Part shown: one piece after another, positions 1-8,332 of the stretch | Layout: every line of letters begins with the position of its first letter | How positions within the stretch are numbered: the stretch's first letter is position 1 | Source of the DNA: Bog-473 sp963728845 | Lineage (GTDB): Bacteria; Actinomycetota; Acidimicrobiia; Acidimicrobiales; RAAP-2 | Direction of reading: 5' to 3' | Length of the DNA: 64,000 bases | NCBI GenBank assembly: GCA_963728845.1 | Contig: CAVSLS010000022.1 | Span: 88,972-152,971, forward strand | Translations under genes and position numbers: made by a program | Notes under the pieces: model-generated | Databases searched by the model: none | The model's input: only the letters and a program-made list of their open reading frames with translations | Told to the model about the DNA's origin: nothing

Positions 1-90
1 TCAAGTCCCATCGCCTCCACCAAACCCCGCATGTGAAGGCAGTGTCGTTGACTTACTTCTAACAAGCGACCACTGGAGACCACATCGAAC

Positions 91-429
91 TCACTCCTCC
101 GCGAACATGTTGTCGTAGTGAAGACCGCCAGGCATGAGGTAATCCTGCCGTAGGAAGCACACGATGTCCCGAATAGCGGTGACGTAGCCCTTGCCGAAGT
201 CACTCTCGGCCCAATCGGGGACGATGGCCGACTTCGGACTGTCCTCCGACTCGAGACAGTCCGCCCACCCGGCGAACCACGTCGCAGCCTCGAGCTGGGC
301 ACGGAACGGTTCGGGGTACTCGGTAAGGAGCCTTTCGGATTCATCCGGCCGGTCATCGGCGCACTCTGCCGGGTCGTAGTCCAGTAGGACAAGGTCCGAG
401 GGAGGGAAAGGTGCGGGCCCAGGCGCCAT
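91..429 (-). CDS. Hypothetical acidic protein, 112 aa
   Basis: No family recognised. The protein is rich in Asp, Glu, aromatic and Pro residues, has no signal peptide or membrane segment, and should be soluble. The start is supported by a GAGAGGAG ribosome-binding site about 8 nt upstream of the ATG. It lies on the same strand as, and downstream of, the whiB-like gene with a gap of about 66 nt, so the two may be cotranscribed. No function is proposed. Confidence 0.6.
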   Translation of the reverse strand: MAPGPAPFPPSDLVLLDYDPAECADDRPDESERLLTEYPEPFRAQLEAATWFAGWADCLESEDSPKSAIVPDWAESDFGKGYVTAIRDIVCFLRQDYLMPGGLHYDNMFAEE

Positions 430-495
430 CTAATGAGCTCCTCTCGATGTTGATGGGGCGAAAGACTACCGAAGCGCGGCTCACGCCTCCGCCTC

Positions 496-774
496 CTACG
501 CCACCCCACGCCGCAGCCCCCGGCGCTCGAACCCGGTCGTACCGTCCCACACACCCGTCGTCGCCGCCAGCTCGAGCTCTACCGCGAGACACTCCGACCG
601 CACGGTGCAGTCCTCGCAGTAGGCCAGAGCCGCATCGGGCCGGCGTGTGCCACGCTCGGGGAAGAACTGGGCCGGCCCCGCCCCCCGACACGCCGCCTCG
701 AAGTGCCACGCCGGCCGGTTGATGAGCTGAGCCAGGATGGCGGCTACGTCGGGCACGTCCCCGGGCATCGTCAT
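496..774 (-). CDS. WhiB-family iron-sulfur transcription regulator
   Basis: A 92-aa protein with the four WhiB cysteines at residues 29, 53, 56 and 62 (FEAACRG, YCEDC, SEC). These are followed by the GVWDGTTG turn at 74-81 and a basic FERRGLRRG tail. WhiB proteins bind a 4Fe-4S cluster and act with the principal sigma factor; they are confined to Actinobacteria and their phages, which supports the host assignment. The ATG has only a weak ribosome-binding site, and a second in-frame ATG lies two codons later. The sequence does not show which Whi subclass it is. Confidence 0.93.
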   Translation of the reverse strand: MTMPGDVPDVAAILAQLINRPAWHFEAACRGAGPAQFFPERGTRRPDAALAYCEDCTVRSECLAVELELAATTGVWDGTTGFERRGLRRGVA

Positions 775-1050
775 CAGCCAAGCGAGAAAGGCCTCTTTCG
801 TAGGCGCCCTACGGTACGACGGGCGCGCTCAGCGCGGGTGGACCTTAAGCCGGGTTCTTGTCCGAGCATTGTCTATCAGGAGTCATCGGCCCTCGCTCAA
901 TATCAAGGCCACGGTGACCGCTTTGCCAATCGGGGTTGGTGGTGGGACGTGGCCGGTTCGACCCCGTGCGCACTTCCGCTTCCGCCGGGGTTGAACCGCG
1001 CCCCGGTCGCTGGGCAAACTCCAGCGGTCTACCGTCGTGCCCTGAGCCCC

Positions 1051-1263
1051 ATGCCTGAGCCTGGCGACCTCATCGAGGCGTTCAGCCCGCCGCTGTGTCG
1101 GTGCTTTCGCATGGTGCAGTCGAGGCAGCTCCAGTCTGACCACTGTCGCGGAGAGCCGGCATGGAAGGGCATCTGGACCGATCGAAAGGGCGCTGGGTGG
1201 TACGTCGAGGCGTGTCGCCAGCACGCGCCGAAGATCACTAGCAGCGCGTCAGAGGGCTTCTGA
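1051..1263 (+). CDS. Small Cys/His-rich protein, 70 aa
   Basis: A 70-aa reading frame with Cys16, Cys18, His31, Cys32, Cys55 and His58, and a Trp/Lys-rich centre (PAWKGIWTDRKG). The spacing could form a small zinc ribbon. GC-rich third codon positions favour real coding. The frame is open further upstream, but the sequence before the ATG at 1051 is unlike a protein. It is isolated, with no obvious operon. The function is unknown and the call rests on composition and codon use. Confidence 0.42.
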   Translation: MPEPGDLIEAFSPPLCRCFRMVQSRQLQSDHCRGEPAWKGIWTDRKGAGWYVEACRQHAPKITSSASEGF

Positions 1264-1560
1264 GGCGCCCCGACTACTGAGAACCCTGCCCCTATCGAGG
1301 CACCATGGGGGCAGCCGATCTCGATCCTCTGGATGCGCCGCCACATGCCGTTGGCATCTGGCATTGCACTCGATTGGCTCGCTGAGGGTGACTGCTGACA
1401 TGGATGAATGCAGCGTGGATCTCCGCCAATCCGGCTCCGAGAAGCTGTACCGACTTCCTCGGTTGCGCTGCAAGCTCCACGGGGGTTGACCTCAGATGGT
1501 CGATCATGCATGGTCGGACTAACTGATACGCAACCTTCCATCCCCAGATAGGAGGGCAAT

Positions 1561-3969
1561 ATGAGTGATGTCGATCGCAGCCGTTTGCCGATCCGGCGGC
1601 CGGCCTTCTCAGGAACTGTCCACAAGACATTGGACGGGTCGCAACCCGACTGGAACCTGATCGGCCACCCCACCCCACCTGAAGGCGCGCCCAACGTGCT
1701 GCTCGTCCTGATCGACGATGCCGGGTTCGGGAATCCAAGCACTTTCGGCGGACCGATCCAGACACCCAACTTCACCCACATGGCGAATGGGGGGCTCCGC
1801 TACAACAGGTTCCACGTCACCGCGCTTTGCTCCCCAACCCGTGCTTCGCTTCTGACGGGTCGAAACAACCACGCAGTGGGTTTCGGCTCCATCGGCGAGT
1901 TCGCAGGTGGCTTCCCGGGGTACTCGGCAATCTTGCCGCGCGACTGCGCGCCGCTCCCTCGGATTCTCAGGGACAACGGCTACAGCACGGCCATCTTTGG
2001 GAAATGGCACCTCACACCGGATGGCCAACAGGGCCCCGCAGGCCCATTCGACCGATGGCCGAACGGCTGGGGGTTTGATTACTTCTACGGAATCCTGGGG
2101 GGAGGGTCCAGCCAGTGGGACCCCTGCCTGGCCGAAAACCAGAAGATCATCGGCACAGATGACAGCTTCTACAACAAGGACGACCCCTTTTACTTTCCCG
2201 ATGCAATGGCGGATCGGACTATCGAGTGGCTGCACGCCATCCGTGCCCAGGACGCTCAGAAGCCGTTCTTCGTCTACTTCTCGACGGGCTGCAGCCACGC
2301 CCCCCACCACGTCACCAAAGCGTGGGCCGACAAGTACAAAGGAAAGTTCGACCAGGGGTGGGACAAGCTGCGCGAGGAGACGTTCGCTCGCCAGAAGGAG
2401 CTCGGAGTGATCCCTCCTGAAGCCCTGCTCACCCCCCGCGACAAAGCCTTTCCTGCTTGGGATGATGTGCCCAAGAACTTGAAGGCGTTCTATGTGCGCC
2501 AGATGGAGGTCTATGCCGGGTACTCAGAGAACGCCGACTACAACGTCGGGCGAGTGATCGACGCCGTTGAGGAGCTCGGCGAGCTCGGCAATACGCTCAT
2601 CGTGTGGATCTGGGGTGACAACGGCGCCAGCATGGAGGGGACTATCACCGGCTCGTTCAACGAGCTCACGATGCAAAATGGCATCCCGCTGACCGACGAG
2701 ATGCAGCTGCAACTTGCCGAGAAGTATGGCGGGCTCGATCAGTGGGGCGCCGCCATCATGGACCCCCACTACTCGGCAGGGTGGGCCTGGGCCGGGGCCA
2801 CGCCATTCCAGTGGGGCAAGCAGGTCGGCTCGCACCTCGGGGGGACTCGCAATCCGATGGTCGTTCACTGGCCCCAGCACGTCAACGATGCCGGCGGGCT
2901 GCGTTCGCAGTTCACGCATGTCATCGACGTCGCTCCCACGATTCTTGACATCGCTCGGATCCCCGAACCCGACACAGTCGATGGAATCGAGCAGGAGCCG
3001 ATGCACGGCACCTCGTTCGCTGCGTCGCTCACTAACGGAGCCGCACCCGAACACCGCACCCAGCAGTACTTCGAGACGGTGGGTAACCGCGGGATGTACA
3101 AAGACGGCTGGTGGCTCGCAATGAAGACGGAGCGCATCCCGTGGGAGCTCACCCCCGAAGCTCTCAGCCCGTACGCACCGGGGGTCTGGGATCCGGATGC
3201 TGGACCGGTGGAGCTCTACTACCTGCCCGACGACTTCTCCCAGGCGAAGGACCTTGCCGGCGACCATCCTGAGAAGGTGCAGGAGCTCAAGGACATCTTC
3301 TGGGAGGAGGCCGAGCGATACAAGGTGTTGCCGCTCCTCGGATCGCTCTCGGCCTTCTTCGGCCTGGTGCCTCCCATCCCCCAGCAGACGACCTTCGAGT
3401 TCCGCGGCGACGTCCAGAACGTGATGCCCGGCATGATCCCCAGGATCTACAACCGTTCGTACACGATCAGCGCGGACCTGGTAGTGCCTGAGGAGGGTGC
3501 CGAAGGCGTGATCGTCGCCGAAGCTGACCACCTCGGCGGTTTCACCTTCTACGTCCAAGACGGCAAGCTCACCCACACCTACTCGATGATGGGCGTATTC
3601 GTCTACACACAAGTCGCCGAAGAGGATCTACCCCCCGGCGAAGTCAACGTGAGGATGGAGTTCGCAGCCGACGGGGCCAAACCCGCAACCGGTGGAGACG
3701 TGACCCTAATCGTCAACGACCTACAAGTCGGGAAGGGGCGTATGGACTACAGCGTCCCGATTCGCTTCTCAGGGTACGCGGGCATGGACATTGGGCGCGA
3801 CAACGGTGGAGTTGTGGACCGCGTCTACGAGGACAAAAAGCCCTTCGCCTTTACTGGCACTGTCAAGAAAGTGGTATTCGACATCACGCCGCACCTCGCT
3901 GACGAGGACGAACTCGAGGTGCACACCGCCGAGCAGCACGGTCGGGCAGCCCATGCGTTGTCGGAGTGA
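1561..3969 (+). CDS. Type I arylsulfatase
   Basis: An 802-aa sulfatase that should hydrolyse sulfate esters. The formylglycine signature CSPTRAS starts at Cys90, preceded by the metal-binding LIDDAGFG (Asp52, Asp53). GKWHL at 147-151 supplies the conserved Lys and His. The length fits the large bacterial PF00884 arylsulfatases with a beta-rich C-terminal part. The start is well supported by AGGAGGG 5 nt before the ATG. No signal peptide is visible, so it appears cytosolic or secreted by an unseen route. Cys90 must be oxidised by a formylglycine-generating enzyme, which is not encoded in this window. The substrate cannot be told from sequence. Confidence 0.93.
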   Translation: MSDVDRSRLPIRRPAFSGTVHKTLDGSQPDWNLIGHPTPPEGAPNVLLVLIDDAGFGNPSTFGGPIQTPNFTHMANGGLRYNRFHVTALCSPTRASLLTGRNNHAVGFGSIGEFAGGFPGYSAILPRDCAPLPRILRDNGYSTAIFGKWHLTPDGQQGPAGPFDRWPNGWGFDYFYGILGGGSSQWDPCLAENQKIIGTDDSFYNKDDPFYFPDAMADRTIEWLHAIRAQDAQKPFFVYFSTGCSHAPHHVTKAWADKYKGKFDQGWDKLREETFARQKELGVIPPEALLTPRDKAFPAWDDVPKNLKAFYVRQMEVYAGYSENADYNVGRVIDAVEELGELGNTLIVWIWGDNGASMEGTITGSFNELTMQNGIPLTDEMQLQLAEKYGGLDQWGAAIMDPHYSAGWAWAGATPFQWGKQVGSHLGGTRNPMVVHWPQHVNDAGGLRSQFTHVIDVAPTILDIARIPEPDTVDGIEQEPMHGTSFAASLTNGAAPEHRTQQYFETVGNRGMYKDGWWLAMKTERIPWELTPEALSPYAPGVWDPDAGPVELYYLPDDFSQAKDLAGDHPEKVQELKDIFWEEAERYKVLPLLGSLSAFFGLVPPIPQQTTFEFRGDVQNVMPGMIPRIYNRSYTISADLVVPEEGAEGVIVAEADHLGGFTFYVQDGKLTHTYSMMGVFVYTQVAEEDLPPGEVNVRMEFAADGAKPATGGDVTLIVNDLQVGKGRMDYSVPIRFSGYAGMDIGRDNGGVVDRVYEDKKPFAFTGTVKKVVFDITPHLADEDELEVHTAEQHGRAAHALSE

Positions 3970-4065
3970 ATTAGCAACGAGCGCCTGAAGATCGAGAGGA
4001 CATCCCAAATCGGAGGGTGCCCCAGTACATTGCCGGTTCGAGGCGCAGCGGGCCCTTTGCCCTAC

Positions 4066-4614
4066 CTACGCCCGCCGACCCAAAAAGTAAAGGAACTCGG
4101 TCTGCAGGTCCGCACCCACGGGTGGTTCCAACTTGGGCCCAAAGACGTTGGGCAGGCGGATCATGGAGTCCATCGGCTTGAGAGCCTCATAGGCCCGGCG
4201 GACGGAGTCCTTGTCGAGGCGCTCGTCCGCACCGATCGTTCGTGCCAGGTCCCAGGTGTGGACCAACACGTCCATGGTCACGAATTGGCCGATGATCTGA
4301 CCCGCAGGCATCTTGCCCGTCGGCCCGTCCATCTCCTTGGCCGCCTCCTCCGGATCTCCGGTGATCTCGTCGATCGCACGAGCGGCGTTCTCCCAGGCCT
4401 GCTTCGGATCCTCGTCAGCCCCCAGGGGTTCCGACTCCCCACCCCTGACACTGGCGATCACGCCCCGGTGATTCTCGACCACGTGCGCCAGCAGATCACG
4501 TGCTGTCCACTGCTCGCAGGGAGATTGAGCACCCCACTGGTCAGGGGCCACCGCCCTCACCGCGGCGCCGAAGCCGCTCGACACCACCCGGTAACTATCT
4601 TGGACGTCGGTCAT
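4066..4614 (-). CDS. TIGR03086-type metal-binding (DinB/MDMPI N-terminal) protein
   Basis: A 182-aa four-helix DinB-like protein of the mycothiol-dependent maleylpyruvate isomerase N-terminal group. SPCEQWTARDLLAHVVENH at 31-49 carries the first metal His (44), and VHTWDLAR at 118-125 carries the second His. Family members bind a divalent metal and may be mycothiol-dependent transferases. It stands alone, convergent with the sulfatase gene. The substrate is unknown. Confidence 0.85.
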   Translation of the reverse strand: MTDVQDSYRVVSSGFGAAVRAVAPDQWGAQSPCEQWTARDLLAHVVENHRGVIASVRGGESEPLGADEDPKQAWENAARAIDEITGDPEEAAKEMDGPTGKMPAGQIIGQFVTMDVLVHTWDLARTIGADERLDKDSVRRAYEALKPMDSMIRLPNVFGPKLEPPVGADLQTEFLYFLGRRA

Positions 4615-4678
4615 GCCACGAGCGTATGTCGCCTCTTGACCGCGCTGAAAGTGCCGAGTCCGAGCGGGGTGGAGGGTA

Positions 4679-4715
4679 GCCCCGAACGCCGGGACAGGGT
4701 GCCACCTTGCGGCAT
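4679..4715 (+). repeat. Dispersed intergenic repeat, copy 1
   Basis: Carries the shared core CGCCGGGACAGGGTGCCACC followed by TTGCGGC. Close relatives lie in other gaps at 4968, 15121, 17647, 20686 and, reversed, 23412. Looks like a REP-type element downstream or between genes. Confidence 0.6.
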
Positions 4716-4967
4716 CACTTCGAGGATGTACCGCCTGGCGACCTAACCTGAGGAAGCAGTCACCAAGGCCAGTCGTCTACATACCCATTCCGCTTCAACC
4801 AGTGCCTGGGATCGGGCAAGAAGGGGATGACGAAATGCAGCCTTCTCCAAGCTCGCACCCACGGCGGAGCTTCTCGATAGCGAACTCGCCGTACGTGCAC
4901 TTGGTCGCTCACTAGGTCCCATTGTTGCACCGTTGCCGACCGGCTCTCTCGTCGAGTGTGGTCCCCC

Positions 4968-5020
4968 TGCCCCAGATCCCGGCAGCTCGCTGCCGGGAAG
5001 GGGTGCCACCCTGCGGCTGC
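4968..5020 (+). repeat. Dispersed intergenic repeat, copy 2, with hairpin
   Basis: Contains TGCCCCAGATCCCGG, then GCCGGGAAGGGGTGCCACC and CTGCGGC, matching the repeat core found elsewhere in the window. The first part forms a perfect 8-bp stem at 4978-4997 (CCCGGCAG-CTCG-CTGCCGGG). It lies 46 nt beyond the end of the Clp-N gene and could end that transcript, although there is no T-run. The rest of the 4615-5065 gap shows no convincing gene. Confidence 0.6.
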
Positions 5021-5065
5021 ACGATTGGGGCACCTTCGCTCGAAGTCGTGAATGTCGCTCGGGAC

Positions 5066-5578
5066 TCAGCTGTCGGGCGTGACCGCATCCAATCGGCGCC
5101 GAACCTCTGACGTGTTCACGCCGAGAGCGCCCAGCAGCACCGCCGCAGGATCTGGTGGTTGGAGAGCGAGGATCTGGGCCAGTACCTGCTGGGCCGTGAC
5201 ATAGAGTTTCCGACGGTTGGGCTTAGACGCTTCCTGAAGCACTTTGCGTGCCGCGGGCGTCATGCGGAGGCGATCTTTTTCCGCGACGTCTCTGAGCCTC
5301 GGCTTCTTCGGCACGGCGCGCATCGGCAGTTCGGGAGCGTCGGTGCCTGACCTCAGGCCCAGGGCGCCCAGGGCTTCGTGATCGAGCGACTCAAGGGCCT
5401 GGCGAGCTTGTTGCAGGCTCACGCCCAACACGACTTCGATCCAGGGATCCTCAAACAAGGCGAGCAAGAGGTGATCGGTGCCAGTTCGGCGATCACCTCG
5501 GCGACGAGCCTCCTCACTGGCCCGCAAATAGATGGCCCAGCCGTGAAGCGTCCCTGGCGCAACGGATTCGGTGGTCAT
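5066..5578 (-). CDS. Clp N-terminal (Clp-R) domain protein without ATPase
   Basis: A 170-aa protein with two Clp_N-like helical repeats (about residues 10-65 and 105-165) and none of the AAA+ modules of ClpA or ClpC. Such stand-alone Clp-R proteins occur in Actinobacteria, often paired with a small HTH gene as here; their job as adaptors or regulators is not established. The start at 5578 is chosen because AAGGAG lies 7 nt upstream and the HTH gene ends 2 nt before it. A longer reading to 5650 would overlap the HTH gene. Confidence 0.8.
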   Translation of the reverse strand: MTTESVAPGTLHGWAIYLRASEEARRRGDRRTGTDHLLLALFEDPWIEVVLGVSLQQARQALESLDHEALGALGLRSGTDAPELPMRAVPKKPRLRDVAEKDRLRMTPAARKVLQEASKPNRRKLYVTAQQVLAQILALQPPDPAAVLLGALGVNTSEVRRRLDAVTPDS

Positions 5579-5580
5579 GA

Positions 5581-5787
5581 TCACTCCTTGTTGTATTTGG
5601 TGTGTACGGATTGGCGGGTGACGCCCAAAGCGTCTCCGATCTGCTGCCACGACCAGCCCTTTTCCCGAGCCGACGCGACCTGGTTCGCTTCGACCCTCTC
5701 AGCCAGGCGATGGAGCGCCAACGAGGCGCGCAGCCCAATTGCCGGGTCATCCGACGAGAGACTCACGTTGAGGTCTTCGAGGTCCAT
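5581..5787 (-). CDS. Small HTH regulator paired with Clp-N protein
   Basis: A 68-aa protein ending in a helix-turn-helix (WSWQQIGDALGVTRQSVHTK). It is a paralogue of the regulator at 7892-8221 (SSWEQIAESLGQSRQALWQR). It is first in a two-gene operon with the Clp-N gene, with the stop and next ATG separated by 2 nt. The start at 5787 is favoured because a -35/-10 pair ends 7 nt before this ATG, implying a leaderless mRNA. A longer frame to 5877 would run through that promoter. Probably autoregulatory through the palindromes in its promoter (inference). Confidence 0.82.
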   Translation of the reverse strand: MDLEDLNVSLSSDDPAIGLRASLALHRLAERVEANQVASAREKGWSWQQIGDALGVTRQSVHTKYNKE

Positions 5788-5835
5788 GCTTGTCAGTATC
5801 GACTGACACTCCCGATTTGTCAACCTAAACTGACA
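5788..5835 (-). promoter_or_regulatory. Leaderless promoter with two TGTCA-N8-TGACA palindromes
   Basis: On the minus strand TTGACA (5818-5823), a 17-nt spacer, GATACT (5795-5800) and 7 nt lead straight to the ATG. Two 18-bp inverted repeats, TGTCA-N8-TGACA, sit at 5791-5808 over the -10 and at 5818-5835 over the -35. Their centres are 27 bp apart. They are likely operators for the downstream HTH protein. Confidence 0.7.
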
Positions 5836-5921
5836 CCGCAGATCGCCAAAATAGAGTGCCCCAGATCGCCGGATCAAGGCGTATCTGTGCCCTCGGCTTA
5901 TGCCGTCGTTGGATTACATGG

Positions 5922-6518
5922 TTAGAGGAAGTTGGGCATCCCGATGTTCTGGTCGAAACCGGAAGGTCTGCCCCGTCGGCGCGACCACGGACGCCAGAAC
6001 CAGAGGACCGCGCCCAGCCCGGCGAGCCCGACGAGCAGGAGGACCAAACCCGCCGCCACGAGGCTCGGCGGCGACACCGGCCCCAAGACGGCAGGGTGTC
6101 CACCCGATGGGGTGACGAAAATGGACGGGAGCGGCGGACGGTGGAGGTGCGCGAAGGGAGCAGCGGCGCTGGCGCTCACAACACCTCGGTTGACCACAGG
6201 AGTTCCGAACAATAAGGCCAGTCCCAACACGACGAACGCGGCGGCGACCACCGTAGCCAGCGCGAGGGCGAGGGTTCGCACTTGGATGGTGCCTCGCGCC
6301 GGCCGGGTCCGGCGGACGAAACCACGGGATGCCGCCCAGGAGGCGGCGAAGGACCTGGGGTCGAAGTAGCCGTTGCCCAACACCTCTTCGGGTGAGACGC
6401 CCTCAGCCTTCGCCTCTGCGAGATCCGCTTCCAGGTCAGCGGCCATCTCGTTGGCCTCGACTTCAGGCACTCCGAGGCGGCTCCACTCCTTCCGGCACTC
6501 ATCGACGAAACTGCTCAT
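5922..6518 (-). CDS. Membrane protein downstream of PadR (DUF1700/HAAS-like)
   Basis: A 198-aa protein. The N-terminal 70 residues are helical and acidic (EWSRLGVPEVEANEMAADLE), like the HAAS domain found beside PadR regulators. Two membrane segments follow, near residues 83-105 and 150-170, and a basic tail. The start ATG overlaps the padR stop (ATGA), so translation is coupled. Probably the membrane effector controlled by the PadR regulator, as in other PadR/DUF1700 pairs. The specific function is unknown. Confidence 0.8.
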   Translation of the reverse strand: MSSFVDECRKEWSRLGVPEVEANEMAADLEADLAEAKAEGVSPEEVLGNGYFDPRSFAASWAASRGFVRRTRPARGTIQVRTLALALATVVAAAFVVLGLALLFGTPVVNRGVVSASAAAPFAHLHRPPLPSIFVTPSGGHPAVLGPVSPPSLVAAGLVLLLVGLAGLGAVLWFWRPWSRRRGRPSGFDQNIGMPNFL

Positions 6519-6868
6519 GCGTGCACCTCCGCTGCTGCGAGGCCGAGAACGGCATCGACCGCGTCGCGTGTCGCCTGCCATTCTCTTGTGCCCGTCTCGA
6601 GAGCGTGCCGGCCCTGGCGGGACAGCCGATAGTACTTTCGGGGAGGTCCGCCGTTACTCGCGGCCCGATGGGTGTCTACGAGTCCGTCGCGCTCAAGGCG
6701 GCCGAGCAGGGGATAGATGGATCCCTCACCGACGATCGAAAGGCCGCGCTCGCCGAGACGCTTGGTCATCTCGTAGCCATAGGCGGGATCGTCGCCCATG
6801 ACGGCCAGGAGACACAGGTCGAGGACCCCCCGCAGTAGCTGCGTACGCCGGCCACTGGTCACTCCCAT
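6515..6868 (-). CDS. PadR-family transcriptional regulator
   Basis: A 117-aa winged-helix repressor with the PadR signature LLAVMGDDPAYGYEMTKRL, then GSIYPLLGRLERDGLV and RKYYRLSRQGR. A C-terminal helix mediates dimerisation in the family. The start at 6868 is chosen because TATCAT lies 7 nt upstream, implying a leaderless mRNA; an alternative ATG at 6877 overlaps that box. It is cotranscribed with the membrane protein through an ATGA overlap. A perfect palindrome in the promoter suggests autoregulation. Confidence 0.9.
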   Translation of the reverse strand: MGVTSGRRTQLLRGVLDLCLLAVMGDDPAYGYEMTKRLGERGLSIVGEGSIYPLLGRLERDGLVDTHRAASNGGPPRKYYRLSRQGRHALETGTREWQATRDAVDAVLGLAAAEVHA

Positions 6869-6912
6869 GCCTCGCATGATAGTGGGCGCTGCCTTGCGGT
6901 GCAAGGCAGCGC
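6869..6912 (-). promoter_or_regulatory. padR promoter with perfect 27-bp palindrome
   Basis: On the minus strand TTGCAC (6899-6904), 17 nt, TATCAT (6876-6881) and 7 nt precede the ATG at 6868. A perfect inverted repeat with 12-bp arms and a 3-nt centre (GCGCTGCCTTGC-GGT-GCAAGGCAGCGC) spans 6886-6912. It covers the spacer and the -35, the expected place for a repressor. Confidence 0.7.
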
Positions 6913-6941
6913 AGGCGTCGGCGTCCCAGAAAGCCGGGTCA

Positions 6942-7810
6942 GGGCACAATGCCAGACCGACCAGGGTGCGAGTAGATGAGCTTGGCGGTGATCAGCACCA
7001 CGATGGCGAGGGCCAGCTGAGCGAGTAGATGGGCGACCGTTCGGTCGGTGTTTCGGCGCAGCTGGCCGAAGTTCGCCAGCGAGGCATTGGTCCGCTCCAC
7101 CGGACAGCGCATGCCGAGGGGAACGATCTTTTTGCGCGGAGCGGCACCACGCTGTTCTCGCTCGGCGTTGACGGTAGGAGACGATGTCGTCGAACCCGTG
7201 AACTGCGCACAGGCGTCGCTCGCCGGCGCTGACATAGCCGAGCTCGAGGAGCGGGCTATCGATGTCGGACACCACGCCACGGCGCTCGCCGGACTCGAGA
7301 GTGGAGCCGAAGAGAGCGACGTCGTGGCGCTGGGCGCCGTCGGTTGTCCAGCCGAAGGGAATGCCTGCCCGGTCGGTGAGCAGCGACCACTTCCAGCCTC
7401 GCTTTCCCCGGTCAACAGGGTTGGGCCCGGTGCCCTCGCCGCCTCGGGGCGCCTTGTGTTGGGAGCCGTCGACGGCCGCCTCTGAGAGGTCGAGGCCGAT
7501 GATCTTGTCGTAGGCGATCAGCGTCTGTTCGACCAGCACGTCGAAGACACCGGCCCGCTCCACTCGTCTCGGCGGGTCCGCAGGTGGTGTCAGAGACCGC
7601 CCGGCCGACCAGGGCTTCGACGTCGACCCACGAGCAGCCGGTGACCAGGCGAATCAGCATGGCCTGGAACAGACGCGGTCCGGTGCCCGGCGTCGGTGAC
7701 AACCCAGAGGGTGGGTCATCGGAGGAGGAGGGAGCAGCGTTCGACCGCCGCCCAGACAGCATCGAACACCTCGGGTTGCAGTGTGCGACGATGTGAGGCA
7801 CCTCCACTGA
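6942..7810 (-). pseudogene. IS5-family transposase remnant, multiply frameshifted
   Basis: Transposase blocks are spread over three frames. The N-terminal part reads AMLIRLVTGCSWVDVEALVG. The DDE part with DGSQHKAPRGGEGTGPNP, HDVALF and DSGY-like segments lies in a second frame. The C-terminal PVERTNASLANFGQLRRNTD block is in a third frame. At least two, probably three, indels break the gene, so no full transposase can be made without correction. No clear terminal inverted repeats were found. The element lies between padR and the second HTH gene. Confidence 0.8.
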
Positions 7811-7891
7811 GTTGTCGAGTTTAGAACGCACCCGACATCCCAGTTGAGCCATCACGGAGAGATGAATGTAAAGTAATAGTCCGCTGTCAGA

Positions 7892-8221
7892 TTAGACAGG
7901 GAAGGCTTTTGTTTCTCCGTACCAGGAGATGGGGTCACGCTTGACCGCCTCCCACCGTCGCTTTCCGGATGCGGTCAACAGCGCCTGCAGTGACGCGTCT
8001 CTACTCGCACGCTGCCACAGTGCCTGGCGGCTCTGGCCGAGGGACTCGGCGATCTGCTCCCACGACGACCCAGCCAAGCGCGCAAACGAGATGGCTTCCT
8101 TCTGGGTTGCGTCGAAGTAGCGGCTAAATGCGGCCGCTACTCGAAGGACTTCCAGCGGGTCAGGGTCTGCACTTGTCCTAATCAGCTCCCATGCTTCCCA
8201 CAACGACTCCGAGGGTTTCAT
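7892..8221 (-). CDS. HTH regulator, paralogue of the 5581-5787 gene
   Basis: A 109-aa protein with an N-terminal helical part and a central HTH (FARLAGSSWEQIAESLGQSR), ending in a short WEAVKRDPISWYG tail. The HTH and its preceding helix resemble the small regulator at 5581-5787, but no Clp-N gene follows. The start at 8221 is supported by a promoter whose -10 ends 7 nt upstream (leaderless). It may share regulation with its paralogue through the similar palindrome over the -35. Confidence 0.72.
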   Translation of the reverse strand: MKPSESLWEAWELIRTSADPDPLEVLRVAAAFSRYFDATQKEAISFARLAGSSWEQIAESLGQSRQALWQRASRDASLQALLTASGKRRWEAVKRDPISWYGETKAFPV

Positions 8222-8269
8222 CGTCAAGACACTGAACGAATCGCACGCGTTTGTCAACATTCGTTTACA
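8222..8269 (-). promoter_or_regulatory. Leaderless promoter with TGTCA-N8-TTACA site
   Basis: TTGACA (8252-8257), 17 nt, CAGTGT (8229-8234) and 7 nt precede the ATG. TGTCA-N8-TTACA at 8252-8269 matches the distal operator of the paralogous gene at 9 of 10 fixed bases and in position relative to the -35. Confidence 0.55.
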
Positions 8270-8332
8270 ATCATGAGACGCTCACTGGGCCAACCTTTCC
8301 CGTTCGCACACACCTGCCCCAGTTCGATGCTC

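Noticed and set aside
703..1050. Upstream part of the plus frame 703-1263
   Set aside because: Arg-rich with no protein character and overlapping the WhiB gene start; only the 3' part from 1051 looks coding.
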